In this document: positions 1-6,311 of the stretch, in pieces
Numbering within the stretch: position 1 is the stretch's first letter
Layout: every line of letters starts with the position of its first letter
NCBI GenBank assembly: GCA_023248615.1
Contig: JAHFEI010000002.1
Span: 18,739 to 25,049 of the forward strand
DNA length: 6,311 bases
Direction: 5' to 3'
Source of the DNA: Nitrospinales bacterium
GTDB lineage: Bacteria; Nitrospinota_A; UBA7883; JACRGQ01
The notes under the pieces: model-generated
The model's input: the letters and a program-made list of their open reading frames with translations, nothing else
Told to the model about the DNA's origin: nothing
The model's database searches: none
Position numbers and translations under genes: made by a program

Positions 1-1671
1 GCTTTTAACTGGATGGCCGCCCACGGAGCCGGAAGTTATGCCGGAACCGAGCGAGATGACAAGCACATCCTCGGCATCCGGTTTGAGGATAAGCGGCATA
101 TGGCCGAACCTTACGGCGACATCGCCGCTGGTGGCAAGTTGGTAGCTGTTCACAAGGAGCGCAAGCTGCCCGTTCTTTTCCTCGGAGACTTTTACGACTC
201 CGATGGCATCCTCTTTTGCGTAGAGCATTTTATCGCCCGATTTCGTCAGCCCTATGCCTGTATCCACGTTGAATATCCCAAGGAACGCGATGGATATCAG
301 CACCAGGAAAGCCGAAACCGGTATTATCCATGCGGCCGATTTCCGCATTGATGAGGCCATTATGGCCGTGTAGCCTGCAACCAGCGCGAGAACGGAAACG
401 GCAATGATGCTTTTTTGCAGGCCGATGAGCGGTATGAGCGCAAAGCCGCTGACAAGCGCCCCCAATATGCCGCCGACGGTACCAACCGCATAGACACCGC
501 CAAGGTTTTGCCCCATGGAACCGATATCCTTGGTCGTTACACGGCAGATAATCGGATATGCAAGCCCCATCAGGAATGTCGGCAGGGAAAAGGCTATCAA
601 CATAAGTATGAACATCACGATGGCGTCTTTCACCAAGGTCATCTCGCCAAACGGAGCGCTGATGGCCAGCGCCATGCCAACCGATTTCGCAAACACCCCT
701 ATGCTCACTATTCCGAAAAGGCCGATGCCCACCTCGGCAAGGCCGAAAAACCTCAAGGGGTCTTTCAGCTTATCTACATATTTGCCGAAAACGTAACTTC
801 CGAGCGCCATCCCCAAAAGGAAAACTGTCAGGAGATTGCTGAAAAGGTACACCGTCGATTTGAAAGACACGACGAATGCGCGCGTCCAAAGAACCTCAAA
901 AGCCATGGTGCAAAATCCCGCCACCGCGAAAAGGGCAAGAGTAAAGCCCCTGGAGTATGTGTAGACAGGCAAGCTCTCCTCGCCAACTTTTGGACTTTTC
1001 TTGCTCTTCGGCTTGGGCGTTGATTTGGCTTGGACTTCGACAGGAACCTCCGGTATCCCTTTACCGGCTATGTACCAGATAACGGCTACAACAAGAAGGT
1101 TGAGCGAAAGCGCTACCGCCACCGCCCCCCACACTCCCAGTTGCGGTATCAGCACAAACCCGGAAATAAAAGACCCGGCCATAGCCCCATACGTGTTGAA
1201 GGCGTAAACGGAGCTTATGCCCTCTCCAAGTCCTTCGAGGCTATCCGTGACTATCCTCCCCATAACGGGCAGTGTCCCGCCCATCAGCATCGTGGGGGCG
1301 ATAAGGATGGTAAAGACCAGCAGGTACCTGATGATGAGCCAACCGCCTGAAGCCACAGATTCCGGATCCATCATGGAAACCATAGCGTTATCAAGCAACG
1401 GAATAAGGAAGGTAACGGCAAGCGCGCTTACGGCTATCCCGCCCTCAAGCCATACGTACATCTTCAACGGCTGTTTCGCGGCATCGGATTTCTTCCCGAT
1501 GTAATAGCTTCCTATGGCAAGGCCGGACAGGAACCCGGCAACGACCATCGAAACCGCATATACGGTGTTGCCAAAGACAACGGAAAGTATGCGCACCCAG
1601 CATATCTGATAGATAAGCCCTGCGGCCCCGGAAAGGAAAAAACAGGCAAGAAATGTCTTTTTAGGTTTCAT
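1..1671 (-). CDS. Membrane-fused spermidine synthase-like protein (MFS-like/SpeE fusion), C-terminus cut by window edge
   Basis: Open frame of 557 codons from ATG at 1671 to the window edge with no stop, so the C-terminus is missing. Most of it is a polytopic inner-membrane domain made of two homologous halves: residues about 8-205 and 245-440 align with an offset of 237-238. W25 pairs with W262, PTMLMGGTLP (126-135) with PTFLMGLAYP (364-373), and NTYGAMAGSFISGFVLIP (159-176) with the stretch at 397-414. A Lys/Pro-rich, probably cytoplasmic linker (about 206-236) joins them. After the last membrane segment comes a soluble part ending in VISLGSGITSG (538-548), the glycine-rich SAM/dcSAM-binding motif of spermidine synthase-like Rossmann folds. 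Known proteins of this architecture are annotated as fused MFS/spermidine synthase; their substrate is generally unproven. Catalytic residues lie beyond the window, so aminopropyl transfer cannot be judged. The start lies 2 nt after the regulator stop (TAG CC ATG), with a weak upstream GGAAAG, suggesting coupled translation. Confidence 0.85.
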   Translation of the reverse strand, partial: MKPKKTFLACFFLSGAAGLIYQICWVRILSVVFGNTVYAVSMVVAGFLSGLAIGSYYIGKKSDAAKQPLKMYVWLEGGIAVSALAVTFLIPLLDNAMVSMMDPESVASGGWLIIRYLLVFTILIAPTMLMGGTLPVMGRIVTDSLEGLGEGISSVYAFNTYGAMAGSFISGFVLIPQLGVWGAVAVALSLNLLVVAVIWYIAGKGIPEVPVEVQAKSTPKPKSKKSPKVGEESLPVYTYSRGFTLALFAVAGFCTMAFEVLWTRAFVVSFKSTVYLFSNLLTVFLLGMALGSYVFGKYVDKLKDPLRFFGLAEVGIGLFGIVSIGVFAKSVGMALAISAPFGEMTLVKDAIVMFILMLIAFSLPTFLMGLAYPIICRVTTKDIGSMGQNLGGVYAVGTVGGILGALVSGFALIPLIGLQKSIIAVSVLALVAGYTAIMASSMRKSAAWIIPVSAFLVLISIAFLGIFNVDTGIGLTKSGDKMLYAKEDAIGVVKVSEEKNGQLALLVNSYQLATSGDVAVRFGHMPLILKPDAEDVLVISLGSGITSGSVGGHPVKS

Positions 1672-1673
1672 GG

Positions 1674-3095
1674 CTATGGCTTCTTTCCGGTATTGTCCCG
1701 CCGCCGCTTGGCGCGGCTTTCCCCGGAGGGGCGGGCGCCGTCGGCATCCTTCAGCATGCCTATCCTTTTCAGTATGCGGTAAAAGGACATTCTGGTTATC
1801 CCGGCGTTCTCGGCGGCGCGCGAGATATTCCCGTTGTACTTAACTATCAGGTTTTCAAGATAACGCTTCTCAAACTGTTCCAAAAATATTCTCCTGGCTT
1901 CCTTAAATGATAGGTTGACCGTCTGTTCCAGGTTCAAAATTTCCCCTGGCAAATGTTTCGCCATTATAATCCGTTCTTGCGTTGTGGATGCCGCCCTTTC
2001 TATCACGTTGCGCAGTTCACGCACATTCCCCGGCCAATCATATCCCATCAGCCTTACCAGCACATCGGGGTGCAATACCTGGAGCGGCGTATTGTTTTTT
2101 TCCGACCTTTGCCTGAGAAAATGGTCGCACAGCATGCCGATATCCTCTTTCCTCTCGCGCAACGGCGGGATTTGTATATTGATGACGTTGAGATAGTAAT
2201 ACAGGTTTTCCCGGAATTTTTTCTCCGCTATGGCGGCCTGCAAATCCACTGAGGTGGAGGTTATTACGCGAATATCGAACGGTTTTTCCTGCCATTCGGC
2301 GCTCTCATGGACTTTCCTGTCCTGAAGTATCCGCAAAAGCCTTGCCTGCATGGCCATATCGAGGTCCTCAATCTGCTCGATAAAAATTGTGCCCCCGTTT
2401 GCGGCCTCGAATACGCTTTTCTCGTGGGAGCCATTTGTTTCCGCATTGCCATAGGGAAGGACCTTAAGCATTTCGCTGGATAGCGTGCTGTAGTCCACCA
2501 CGACAAACGGCCCATTCGCCCTTTTGCTTAGAAGGTGAATTGCCCTCGCCGCCAATTCCTTGCCGGTTCCGGTCTCCCCCTGGAAGAAAACGTTGGAATC
2601 CGTATTGGCGACCCTTTTTATCTGTTCCTCGATTGCGATAAATTTTGGATGTTTGCCGACGAAATAGTGGTTGAAATAATCTTTTTGCAGTTTTTGTTTC
2701 AGGTCTGCGTTTTCCTTTTGCAACCGGTATTGTTCAACCGCCCTGCGCACCGTTATCAGCAACTGGTCAGACGTAAAGGGCTTGGTTAGGTAGTCAAACG
2801 CGCCTACTTTCACCGCATCCACCACGCTACCGACCGTGGCGTAGGCCGATATCATAACGACAGGAATGGACGGGAACGATTCGTTTATCTCCTTGAGTAT
2901 GGTCATGCCGTCCTTTTCGGGCATCATAAAGTCGGTCACGACCACCGCAGGCCGGTACTCCCTCACTAGTTCCAGCACATTCAGGCTGGACGAGGTTGTG
3001 ATGCAAGCGTACAGCCCGTTATCCAGGATGCGCTCACAACTTTCCAAAAGGTCCGGCTCATCGTCAACAAGCAGTATCGTTACCGGCTCGCTCAT
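1674..3095 (-). CDS. NtrC-family response regulator with degenerate AAA+ domain (no GAFTGA)
   Basis: A 473-residue protein with the three-domain NtrC layout. The receiver (about 5-120) is complete: D11/D12, phospho-acceptor D55, S83 and K105. The AAA+ domain (about 145-385) keeps Walker A GETGTGKE (173-180, K179), LPPLRER-like IPPLRER (309-315) and the WPGNVREL box (354-361). Residues 208-232, where family members carry ESELFGHEKGAFTGA, have no GAFTGA and are about four residues shorter. Walker B GTLFLDEI reads GTIFIEQI (235-242), and the second arginine-finger position (FReDLyyRL) is Y301; R295 remains. A Fis-type helix-turn-helix (404-447, GNISRAAENAGITRMSFYRILK) and a basic tail (449-473) follow. 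It should be phosphorylated by the kinase encoded immediately upstream and should bind DNA, but classical sigma54 activation looks unlikely. ATG follows the kinase TAA directly and has a strong AAAGGAG nine bases upstream. Confidence 0.95.
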   Translation of the reverse strand: MSEPVTILLVDDEPDLLESCERILDNGLYACITTSSSLNVLELVREYRPAVVVTDFMMPEKDGMTILKEINESFPSIPVVMISAYATVGSVVDAVKVGAFDYLTKPFTSDQLLITVRRAVEQYRLQKENADLKQKLQKDYFNHYFVGKHPKFIAIEEQIKRVANTDSNVFFQGETGTGKELAARAIHLLSKRANGPFVVVDYSTLSSEMLKVLPYGNAETNGSHEKSVFEAANGGTIFIEQIEDLDMAMQARLLRILQDRKVHESAEWQEKPFDIRVITSTSVDLQAAIAEKKFRENLYYYLNVINIQIPPLRERKEDIGMLCDHFLRQRSEKNNTPLQVLHPDVLVRLMGYDWPGNVRELRNVIERAASTTQERIIMAKHLPGEILNLEQTVNLSFKEARRIFLEQFEKRYLENLIVKYNGNISRAAENAGITRMSFYRILKRIGMLKDADGARPSGESRAKRRRDNTGKKP

Positions 3096-5063
3096 TTACG
3101 TTGTCTCCTTTGGTAACGTACGGCTGTCCGTGGCATGTGCCGTAAAAGGGATGTGCACGGTAAATGCGGTGCCAACGCCTGGCTCGCTCTCCACGCTTAT
3201 AGAACCTCCTGCGTCTTTCACTATGCCGTAGCATATGGCAAGGCCCAAGCCGGTGCCGGAACCCACTTCCTTCGTCGTGAAGAAAGGGTCGAATATATGG
3301 TCTATCGTCTCGCGTTTTATGCCATGCCCGGTATCCCGCACTTCGAACACCACTCCGCTCTCCTTGTCCATGCCAGTCCTGATGGTAATCGTCCCGCCTG
3401 TATCCGTTGCCTGGTAGGCGTTGTAAGCGATATTGTATATTACCTGCTCCATCCCCGAAACATTCAAGCTCACGTCCGGAAGGCCAGGCTCCAGGAGCCG
3501 CTCCAGTTTTATGCCTTTCTTTTTTATCGGCATCTCTATAAGGCTTATCACGCGCTCGGCAATTTCGTTAATATTCGCGGCCACCAATTCCGAATCGCCG
3601 CTTCTGGAGAAGGTAAGCAGGTTCTTCGCTATCGTGCCTATCCTTACGGAGTGGGTATATAGGACGTCTAGGTCCTTTTTCAACATCTCTATTTTCCCTT
3701 TATCTATATCCCTTTTGATGAGTTCCAGCCGGGTGATAAGTATGGAAATGGGGTTGTTGATTTCGTGCGCCACGCCAGCGGCAAGGAAGCCTATCGCCGC
3801 AAGTTTTTCCGCCTGCATAAGTTTTTTCTCGACCCTTTGTATGTGGCCCGACCGTTCTTCAACCTTCTTTTCCAACGACTGGCTGTATTCCTGCAAGGAG
3901 TCCGCCATCATGTTATACGCGTCGGCAAGAGATTCTATCTCGCCGCTTGAGCGCATGTTCAGCCTGTAGTCCAGCTTGTGCAACCGTATGTTTTCGACGC
4001 CTTCCCGCAGTTTTTCCAGGTCGCGGGTAAGAGTATACGAAACGCCCGCCACGACAAATATGCAAAGGAAAAGAGCCTCGAATGACCCGATAAGATATTT
4101 CATCTTCACCCTATCCATAATTGGGACGAAGTTCGCCCGTGGATAGCGATCAAAAATGACGTAATAGTAGTCCTTGTTTTCGGACTGCAGGTAAATTGGC
4201 CGGAAAGCGAAAATGTTTTGCGTGTCGTCGGTTATCACCCCAACCCTTCCCGACAGCATCTGCGCCACTATATCGCTTGGAAACTCGTCTTTTATGTTTC
4301 CACCGTCAACTTCAGCATTGTCGCCGCCGCTTTTCCGGTAGGGGTTGAACACATAATCTCCGTTTTGGGTTACCATTGCCACCTTTTGTCTCTGCTCCAA
4401 CGAAGTGTGGCTAAGTTTGGAAATGATGTCGGCGCCGTTAATGTCCACATATATGACACCGCGCGGCCTGCCTGAGCTGTCGAATATCTTTGTGGCAAAA
4501 CGGATAAGGGGCTGGCTGAAAACATCTGTGCGCTGGCTTACCATGCTACCCATGGGGATGGCCGCTATGCCATATTCTTTCTGGCGCGCGACCTCAATAT
4601 AGTAGGTCGATGTAATGCGGTTGTGCAGGGATTTATCGGGAAGGGAAACTATCTTTTCCCCGTTTTTGAACATTATCAGCCGTTCGTTTCCATACTCGTC
4701 CAGCATCCCGACGCTTGCGTAACCCGGCCTAAGTGAGAGGAATGTGTAAAACTCCTTCTCCACCAGGGTTTTCCAGTAGGCCTTGCCTATAGTCCTTCCC
4801 GGCATGCGGGAAAAAAACTCCACCCCAAAGCTGGATCGGAGATAGTTTACGTCCATCAGCGCATTGATGAAGGTAGACTCTACCTCCTTCGACCGCATCA
4901 TGGTGTTTTGCAACGCAAACATAGTCTCCCTGTCCTCCACGGAAGCTTCCGTGGCATTCAGGCTCTGGTAGAGGAAATAGCCGATTGGCAGGAAAGTCGC
5001 CAACAACAAAGCAATGGTAAGCTTCTTCCATATGCGGTTATAAAGAGGCCTGAGGAATTTCAT
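3096..5063 (-). CDS. Membrane sensor histidine kinase (Cache-like sensor, HAMP, HisKA, HATPase)
   Basis: With the ATG at 5063 the protein has 655 residues; an in-frame TTG at 5084 would add seven. I prefer ATG because neither site has a good Shine-Dalgarno and ATG gives a normal basic N-terminus (MKFLRPLYNRIWKK). Order: membrane helix about 14-35; periplasmic region about 36-323, of a size and pattern fitting a double Cache domain (VGMLDEYGNERLI, GRPRGVIYVDINGADII); second helix about 324-345; HAMP about 346-395; coiled coil about 390-420; HisKA with GVAHEINNP, phosphorylated histidine H433; HATPase with N box NIAYNAYQA, G1 DTGHGI (D577), F box FDPFFTTK and G2 GSGTGLGLA. All catalytic motifs are intact, so it should autophosphorylate and pass phosphate to D55 of the regulator encoded next with no gap. 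The ligand is unknown; the binding protein and SUMF1-fold protein encoded upstream are candidate partners. Confidence 0.94.
   Translation of the reverse strand: MKFLRPLYNRIWKKLTIALLLATFLPIGYFLYQSLNATEASVEDRETMFALQNTMMRSKEVESTFINALMDVNYLRSSFGVEFFSRMPGRTIGKAYWKTLVEKEFYTFLSLRPGYASVGMLDEYGNERLIMFKNGEKIVSLPDKSLHNRITSTYYIEVARQKEYGIAAIPMGSMVSQRTDVFSQPLIRFATKIFDSSGRPRGVIYVDINGADIISKLSHTSLEQRQKVAMVTQNGDYVFNPYRKSGGDNAEVDGGNIKDEFPSDIVAQMLSGRVGVITDDTQNIFAFRPIYLQSENKDYYYVIFDRYPRANFVPIMDRVKMKYLIGSFEALFLCIFVVAGVSYTLTRDLEKLREGVENIRLHKLDYRLNMRSSGEIESLADAYNMMADSLQEYSQSLEKKVEERSGHIQRVEKKLMQAEKLAAIGFLAAGVAHEINNPISILITRLELIKRDIDKGKIEMLKKDLDVLYTHSVRIGTIAKNLLTFSRSGDSELVAANINEIAERVISLIEMPIKKKGIKLERLLEPGLPDVSLNVSGMEQVIYNIAYNAYQATDTGGTITIRTGMDKESGVVFEVRDTGHGIKRETIDHIFDPFFTTKEVGSGTGLGLAICYGIVKDAGGSISVESEPGVGTAFTVHIPFTAHATDSRTLPKETT
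3105..3111 (-). promoter_or_regulatory. Strong ribosome binding site of the response regulator
   Basis: The minus strand reads AAAGGAG, nine bases before the ATG at 3095, inside the last codons of the kinase gene. It is the best Shine-Dalgarno in the window and may let the regulator be translated more strongly than the kinase, as is usual for two-component pairs. Confidence 0.75.
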
Positions 5064-5076
5064 CGCGCCGTTTCGG

Positions 5077-5886
5077 CTATTCAACGTCTTTGACGCACCT
5101 AAAGCCCACTATGTGGCTTTTGGAGTCCACTGGTACCAGTTCCCTGTATGCGGCGCGCGCGGTTATGTTGAGATCAACCCATGAGGCTCCCTTAACGATG
5201 GCCAAATTCTTTTTATCGCTGGAAAGCGTGCAAGTCCATTCCCGGACGTTGCCCGCCATATCGTGGACGCCGTAAGGACTTATATCGCCAGGAGCCTCAC
5301 TCACAGTTATTGCGGAAAACCCGCCCTTAACGCCACTGAGTACCAACTCAAGGCTGGAATCTGCAGTTGCGGCCTTGTCTGGCTCGAATTTACTGCCCCA
5401 CGGAAAAACCCTGCCGTCCGTACCCCTGGCGGCCTTTTCCCATTCTTCCTCTGTCGGTAGCCTTTTGTGCATCCACGCCGCGTAAGCCTCCGCATCCTTC
5501 TTCGAAACATACAAGACCGGGCTATCTCCCCTCCCTGCGGGGTAATTCCCGCCAGTCCAGTAAAAAGGGGCGGGATATTTTGTGGCGCTTACAAACGCCA
5601 GGTACTGCTTGTTCGTCACCTCGGTAACATCAATATAGTAGGCTCGCAACTTCACCTTTCTTTTGGGAGTCTCGGCATCGAAAGAATAATCCTTGTAAAG
5701 GTCTCTTTTGCCGAACTCCTTTTTTAAAGCCTGGATTTCCTCGGCAGAACTTCCCATAAGGAATTCGCCGGCTGCCACCAGCACCATGTCGGCAGGAACC
5801 GGGCCAGCCCCGTGCGCAACGCCATCATGGCAAAAAAATGCCGCCGCAAGCGCCACCGCAAGTAGCAACTTGGCGCAAGATGTCAT
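5077..5886 (-). CDS. Exported SUMF1/FGE-sulfatase-fold protein lacking catalytic cysteines
   Basis: A 269-residue protein. Residues 1 to about 27 form a signal peptide (K6, hydrophobic stretch LLLAVALAAAFF, small residues around 24-28), so the mature protein is probably periplasmic; there is no lipobox. The rest is a single SUMF1 (formylglycine-generating enzyme) domain with the usual markers: MVLVAAGEFLMGS (34-46), DVTEVTNKQYLAF (86-98), KRLPTEEEWEKAARG (141-155), FPWG (161-164), SPYGVHDMAGNVREW (203-217), KGASW (232-236) and GFRC (261-264). True aerobic FGEs carry two cysteines just after the GGS(W/Y) motif; here the segment is VDLNITARAA, with no cysteine, so sulfatase-activating oxidation is not expected. 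Such cysteine-less members are common and often have binding or structural roles. ATGA overlap with the upstream binding-protein gene, and stop next to or overlapping the kinase start, suggest joint function with the sensor. Start supported by AAGGAA six bases upstream. Confidence 0.9.
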   Translation of the reverse strand: MTSCAKLLLAVALAAAFFCHDGVAHGAGPVPADMVLVAAGEFLMGSSAEEIQALKKEFGKRDLYKDYSFDAETPKRKVKLRAYYIDVTEVTNKQYLAFVSATKYPAPFYWTGGNYPAGRGDSPVLYVSKKDAEAYAAWMHKRLPTEEEWEKAARGTDGRVFPWGSKFEPDKAATADSSLELVLSGVKGGFSAITVSEAPGDISPYGVHDMAGNVREWTCTLSSDKKNLAIVKGASWVDLNITARAAYRELVPVDSKSHIVGFRCVKDVE

Positions 5887-6311
5887 AGGGGTTCCTTAAC
5901 GGATACGAAGCTATATTTGCCATCCTTGCCCGCCATTTCAAACAGGAACGGCTCCTTGACGGCCTCCCTGTTTGGGTTCATGCTCGTAATGCCGGTAACA
6001 CCCGGAAAATCCTTTAATCCCATGATGGATTTCCTGACATGGCTAGGCCGTAAAGATGGCGACTTCTCTATTCCTTTTGCCAGCATGTAGTACGCATCGT
6101 AGCTCAATGCCGCCACCCTGGATGGCTCGCGTTTGTACCTCTTTTTAAAGTTGTCCACAAATTTTTTGACTCGTGGATTTTCCGAATTCACGTTGAACCC
6201 GCCATACACCATTGTCCCGACCGCCGGTTCCCCAGCGGCGGCATACTCGGAAACCATACGGTCCTCCCCGCCCAGTATCGGAGCTTTTATCCCAAGCCTC
6301 CTCATCTCCTT
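5883..6311 (-). CDS. LivK-type periplasmic ligand-binding protein, C-terminal fragment (5' end beyond window)
   Basis: The frame stays open to the right edge, where it begins K-E-M; the ATG at 6303-6305 is internal, not the start, because family members are usually about 370-400 residues and only 142 are here. The visible part is the C-terminal portion of the Peripla_BP_6 / Leu-Ile-Val-binding protein fold: KKFVDNFKKRYKREPSRVAALSYDAYYMLAKGIEKS, then the lobe-closing part LKDFPGVTGITSMNPNREAVKEPFLFEMAGKDGKYSFVSV. In this family, these elements match the FxxxYKxxP..aalaYDA pattern and the FxGvtG..f...G pattern. Such proteins capture amino acids, amides or small aromatic acids for ABC importers, or serve as sensor ligand-binding proteins. 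Ligand residues of the N-terminal lobe are outside the window. Its stop overlaps the start of the SUMF1-fold gene (ATGA), and no permease or ATPase gene follows it, which favours a sensing role, though transporter genes could lie upstream. Confidence 0.87.
   Translation of the reverse strand, partial: KEMRRLGIKAPILGGEDRMVSEYAAAGEPAVGTMVYGGFNVNSENPRVKKFVDNFKKRYKREPSRVAALSYDAYYMLAKGIEKSPSLRPSHVRKSIMGLKDFPGVTGITSMNPNREAVKEPFLFEMAGKDGKYSFVSVKEPL
5892..5897 (-). promoter_or_regulatory. Ribosome binding site of the SUMF1-fold gene
   Basis: The minus strand reads AAGGAA, followed by five bases and the ATG at 5886. It lies within the 3' end of the binding-protein gene and supports the chosen start, which overlaps that gene's TGA as ATGA. 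Confidence 0.65.

Noticed and set aside
415..1023. 202-codon plus-strand open frame opposite the membrane gene
   Set aside because: It is antisense to an intact, motif-rich membrane protein; its translation is rich in His, Arg, Lys and Gln with no recognisable domain, as expected for a shadow frame.
1674..3095. Possibility that the missing GAFTGA and altered Walker B come from a frameshift or sequencing error
   Set aside because: The reading frame is continuous, the flanking motifs before and after are in frame, and the Walker B and finger changes are substitutions, not frame changes. Two compensating indels around the loop cannot be fully excluded, but would not explain the other substitutions.
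3433..3969. 178-codon plus-strand open frame, and the overlapping 175-codon frame at 3135-3662
   Set aside because: Both lie antisense to the conserved kinase core (HisKA/HATPase); no family resemblance, and they overlap each other in different frames.
5829..5886. Lipoprotein signal in the SUMF1-fold protein (Cys at residues 4 and 19)
   Set aside because: Neither cysteine sits in a lipobox: C4 is too close to the N-terminus and C19 is preceded by A-F-F. An ordinary signal peptide fits better.
6303..6305. ATG at 6305 as the start of a short 140-residue gene
   Set aside because: The frame remains open upstream (K-E before the Met) and the protein matches only the C-terminal part of a much longer binding-protein family, so the gene is cut by the window edge.
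1..6311. Internal promoters, terminators, tRNAs, CRISPR-like or inverted repeats
   Set aside because: The window is coding almost throughout, with gaps of at most about 13 bases. I saw no hairpin followed by a T-run on the coding strand, no regular direct repeats and no tRNA-like cloverleaf.

Overview
The window is a stretch of a tightly packed bacterial operon. All five recognisable genes are on the minus strand, so transcription runs from the right edge to the left edge. There is no intergenic space longer than about 13 bases, and I see no RNA gene, mobile element, CRISPR array, promoter or terminator. The organism looks Gram-negative, since it has a periplasmic binding protein, an exported protein and a two-transmembrane sensor with a large extracytoplasmic domain. 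Base composition is moderate. NtrC-class regulators, SUMF1-fold exported proteins and membrane-fused spermidine synthases together recall Deltaproteobacteria or Nitrospinota-like environmental lineages, but this is a weak inference from gene content only.

Layout in order of transcription (right to left): (1) 6311-5883, the C-terminal part of a LivK-type (branched-chain amino acid type) periplasmic ligand-binding protein, cut by the window edge; (2) 5886-5077, an exported SUMF1/formylglycine-generating-enzyme-fold protein that lacks the catalytic cysteines; (3) 5063-3096 (or from a TTG at 5084), a membrane histidine kinase with a Cache-like sensor domain, HAMP, HisKA and HATPase; (4) 3095-1674, an NtrC-type response regulator; (5) 1671-1, a polytopic membrane protein with an internal duplication that runs into a spermidine-synthase-like SAM-binding fold, cut by the left edge. 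Junctions are ATGA overlap (1/2), overlap or 13-nt gap (2/3), TAA directly followed by ATG (3/4) and a 2-nt gap (4/5), so the genes are almost certainly co-transcribed and partly translationally coupled.

The most interesting point is the response regulator. It keeps an intact receiver, Walker A and Fis-type DNA-binding domain, but the sigma54-contacting GAFTGA loop is absent and shortened. The Walker B Asp-Glu pair reads Glu-Gln, and one of the two conserved arginine-finger positions is Tyr. It therefore looks like a former sigma54 activator that now works without sigma54 remodelling, or without ATP hydrolysis. Combined with a binding protein and a cysteine-less SUMF1 protein directly upstream of the kinase, the locus can be read as a periplasmic sensing module (binding protein + SUMF1-fold partner + Cache kinase) signalling to an unconventional regulator, with a membrane-bound aminopropyltransferase-like protein as the co-transcribed output. 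That combined reading is a hypothesis; the individual domain assignments are much firmer.
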